Shown here one piece after another: positions 5,596-7,106 of a DNA stretch of 7,106 bases. The notes beneath the pieces are model-generated. The model ran no database searches. It saw only the letters and a list, made by a program, of their open reading frames with translations, and had not been told where the DNA came from. Made by a program: the position numbers and the translations under genes. Origin of the DNA: Acidobacteriota bacterium (GTDB lineage: Bacteria; Acidobacteriota; Thermoanaerobaculia; Multivoradales; JAHEKO01); assembly GCA_006227875.1 (NCBI GenBank), contig SBFI01000097.1:1-7106 (forward strand), written 5' to 3'. How positions within the stretch are numbered: position 1 is the first letter of the stretch; each line of letters opens with the position of its first letter.

Positions 5596-6418
5596 AGCGC
5601 TGTGGGTGCGACCGGTCGGCAAGCAGGCTGGCGGCCAGACGGAGGCTTTCCGGGGTGCCGACGTCGAGGATCTGGCCCTGGTCAAAGACCACGGTCTCGA
5701 CCTCGAAGCCGTCCTCGATGGCGGTCTGGACCACATCGCCGATGAATAGCTCGCGTCCGAGGCCGCGCTTGTCCTCTCGAGTGGGCGGCGGACTCTCCAG
5801 GAACCGGTGCAGATAGTCGGTAAACCGGGGTGTCCAGACGGCGATCGACCACATGAAGCGAAGATCGGTGCCGGGCTGCTTGATGACGATGCGGCGAGCT
5901 CGCCCGCCGTTATCGAGCTCGACCATATCCGATCTGGGGCCCTGATCGGTGGGGAAGAGACCAAGGACCAGAGGAGCGCGGGTTGTCTGTTGGCGCTCCA
6001 AGATCTGTCGGAACGCGTCCTGCGGCTGGAAGACGATGTCGGGGAACCCGAGTGCCACCCGCATGCCGGCAAGCAAGGGGTGGGCGTGGTCGAGGGTATG
6101 GGCGACGCTGGGGGAGTCCTCGATGGTCAGATAAGTGATCTCGATGTCCAGATCGAGGCCGTCGAGATGCGCGGGGATATCTTCCTTGCCGGGTCGCAGA
6201 ACCACAAAACCTCGGTGGATTCCGGCCGTCACCAGCGCTTCCAGAAGATACTCGCAGACCGCCTTGGGACGGGGAGGGCCTCCCTCTTTCGGTCGAGAGG
6301 TCCCCACTGGATAGATCTCTTTGCTGCACGAGAGCCCTCGCAGACGGGTGGCGCGACCCGCTGCCGGGATGAGGGCGACCACCGGGTCGTGTTGATCGTT
6401 GTCGGAGGATCGGCTCAA
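5594..6418 (-). CDS. Sugar-phosphate nucleotidyltransferase (NDP-sugar pyrophosphorylase family)
   Basis: The signature PAAGRATRLRGLSCSKEIYPV (18-38) is the G-x-G-T-R-L...K-E nucleotide-binding loop of enzymes that make NDP-sugars from sugar-1-phosphate and NTP, such as RfbA, GalU and RffH. R25 and K33 are the expected catalytic and phosphate-binding residues. PKA at 51-53 and FPD at 125-127, the metal-binding Asp region usually written GDN or FPD, support this. LDVGTPESLRLA (251-262) matches the C-terminal WxDxGTPexL block. At 274 residues with no hexapeptide repeats, it resembles short thymidylyl- or cytidylyltransferase types; which sugar and NTP cannot be read. The start is uncertain: a TTG at 6418 with weak upstream signals, or a GTG at 6382 that begins directly at the first beta strand. 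It would supply donors to glycosyltransferases such as those at either end of the window. Confidence 0.87.
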   Translation of the reverse strand: MSRSSDNDQHDPVVALIPAAGRATRLRGLSCSKEIYPVGTSRPKEGGPPRPKAVCEYLLEALVTAGIHRGFVVLRPGKEDIPAHLDGLDLDIEITYLTIEDSPSVAHTLDHAHPLLAGMRVALGFPDIVFQPQDAFRQILERQQTTRAPLVLGLFPTDQGPRSDMVELDNGGRARRIVIKQPGTDLRFMWSIAVWTPRFTDYLHRFLESPPPTREDKRGLGRELFIGDVVQTAIEDGFEVETVVFDQGQILDVGTPESLRLAASLLADRSHPQR

Positions 6419-6429
6419 GTGTGTATGAT
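6399..6429 (+). promoter_or_regulatory. Candidate sigma-70 type promoter for the GT-C-like gene
   Basis: TATGAT at 6424-6429 matches the -10 box at five of six bases. A partial -35, TTGTCG at 6399-6404, lies 19 bases upstream, which is longer than ideal. It sits in and next to the 77-base divergent gap and would give a leader of about 60 bases before the GTG at 6496. The -35 would fall inside the 5' end of the divergent nucleotidyltransferase if that gene starts at 6418. Confidence 0.35.
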
Positions 6430-6463
6430 CCCAGAGCCCGATAGGTGCTTCAAGACGGGTTGC

Positions 6464-6480
6464 GCTGCCCAGGCGGCAGC
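6464..6480 (+). promoter_or_regulatory. GC-rich stem-loop in the leader of the GT-C-like gene
   Basis: GCTGCC (6464-6469), the loop CAGGC and GGCAGC (6475-6480) form a perfect 6-bp GC-rich stem. It ends 2 bases before the Shine-Dalgarno at 6483-6488. No T tract follows. A structure so close to the ribosome site could affect translation, but short GC stems are frequent in such DNA. Confidence 0.25.
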
Positions 6481-6482
6481 AC

Positions 6483-6488
6483 GAGGGA
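6483..6488 (+). promoter_or_regulatory. Shine-Dalgarno deciding the GTG start at 6496
   Basis: GAGGGA ends 7 bases before the GTG at 6496. There is no ATG near by in this frame, and the first membrane segment begins a few codons later, so this site supports the GTG as start. Confidence 0.55.
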
Positions 6489-6495
6489 CCGCTCC

Positions 6496-7106
6496 GTGAG
6501 ACCCAGCATCAAGACCATTCTGCTGCCCCTACTGGTCCTCGTGGTTTTCTCGGTTCTCGGGGTTCTGCGCGGCTCCTTCTCTTCGGTTTTTGGCGACGAG
6601 GGCACCTATCTGGCGATGGCCGAGAGTGTTTCGCGCGACGGTGACCTGATGTTCGATACCGCCGACCGGGAACGGTTGGTGCGGGCCGACGGTGCGGGTC
6701 GCCAGACCGTCATCCTGCAACAGACCGCCAAGGGACTCAGCTACTCCAAACCGGTCATCTATCCCCTGTTGGTGGCTCCGTTTCATCGGCTGTTGGGGCC
6801 TCCAGGCCTCGTCCTCTTCAACGCGCTGGCCATGGGTGCCGCCCTGGCGATGGCCTGGGGTGTGCTCCGGCGGCAGACCGCCGTCGAGGAGGCCTGGCTC
6901 ACCCTTTGGACCTTCTTTGGTGCCGGGGTGCTGCCCGCCTATCTGGTGTGGAAGATGCCCGACCTCTTCCAGGTGGCGCTGGCCACTGCCGGTCTGTCAC
7001 TGGCCCTGGCAGCTGTCCGGGGAGATCCCTTGACGACTCCCGACCTGATCGACCGGCTGTTAGCCAGTCGCTGGGCACCCGTCGTCGGCGGTGGCCTCCT
7101 CGGTCT
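6496..7106 (+). CDS. GT-C-like polytopic membrane glycosyltransferase, N-terminal part (runs off right edge)
   Basis: The first 203 residues are present. Residues about 8-25 are a transmembrane helix. The first external loop holds GDEGTYLAMAESVSRDGDL (33-51), with D34-E35 in the position of the catalytic acidic pair of GT-C enzymes (ArnT/PMT, family GT39 style), followed by YSKPVIYPLLVAPFHRLLG (83-101). Further hydrophobic spans lie at about 103-124, 132-152 and 157-173, and another begins near 195. Such proteins take a sugar from a polyprenyl-phosphate donor and act on the outer face of the cytoplasmic membrane. Many family members are of unknown specificity, and the C-terminal part is missing, so the activity is inferred. 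The gene is divergent from the nucleotidyltransferase with a 77-base gap. The GTG start is supported by GAGGGA at 6483-6488. Confidence 0.75.
   Translation, partial: MRPSIKTILLPLLVLVVFSVLGVLRGSFSSVFGDEGTYLAMAESVSRDGDLMFDTADRERLVRADGAGRQTVILQQTAKGLSYSKPVIYPLLVAPFHRLLGPPGLVLFNALAMGAALAMAWGVLRRQTAVEEAWLTLWTFFGAGVLPAYLVWKMPDLFQVALATAGLSLALAAVRGDPLTTPDLIDRLLASRWAPVVGGGLLG

Noticed and set aside
5176..6072. 298-codon minus-strand frame spanning the nucleotidyltransferase-protease junction
   Set aside because: It is out of frame with both motif-bearing genes and has a Ser/Arg-rich composition typical of a frame shadow; it is not a fusion protein.
6692..7033. 113-codon plus-strand frame inside the GT-C-like gene
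   Set aside because: It is Pro/Arg/Trp-rich with no motif and shifted relative to the frame with transmembrane helices and a Shine-Dalgarno.
1..7106. CRISPR array, tRNA, rRNA, insertion sequence or attachment site
   Set aside because: No short regularly spaced repeats, no cloverleaf, no transposase and no terminal inverted repeats were seen; the repeats present are coding modules.

Overview
The window is GC-rich bacterial DNA with closely packed genes on both strands. It looks like a chromosome segment from a secretion-rich, probably Gram-negative soil or sediment lineage. An Acidobacteriota (Thermoanaerobaculia-like) or Myxococcota-type organism is my best guess. This rests on the style of PilZ domain, the secreted S1 protease carrying Cys-rich InlB-type repeats, and its C-terminal stack domain. 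There is no rRNA, tRNA, CRISPR, transposase or phage gene, so the taxonomic guess rests on protein style alone.

Layout, left to right: (1) the 5' part of a family 2 glycosyltransferase on the minus strand, running off the left edge; (2) a 157-base divergent intergenic region with a palindrome and a hairpin; (3) a plus-strand gene for a 617-residue protein with three tandem PilZ (cyclic-di-GMP receptor type) domains, a very basic stretch and a C-terminal membrane anchor; (4) a plus-strand short-chain dehydrogenase/reductase 51 bases downstream, perhaps in the same transcript; (5) converging on it with an 8-base gap, a minus-strand gene for a large secreted trypsin-fold protease; (6) upstream of that on the minus strand, a sugar-phosphate nucleotidyltransferase; (7) divergent from it, the 5' part of a polytopic GT-C-like membrane glycosyltransferase, running off the right edge.

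Three of the seven genes (GT2, nucleotidyltransferase, GT-C-like) point to surface glycan or exopolysaccharide synthesis. A membrane-tethered multi-PilZ protein would be a plausible c-di-GMP-responsive partner for such a locus. That link is inferred from neighbourhood only.

The most notable observations are: the PilZ protein consists of three units of exactly 141 residues that align without a gap, each including a PVPAPAL tail motif; the protease keeps the triad and six cysteines of the lysyl endopeptidase family but appears to have lost the lysine-specificity Asp; and a near-perfect sigma-54 -24/-12 element lies just upstream of the protease start, next to a small terminator-like hairpin that separates it from the nucleotidyltransferase gene.
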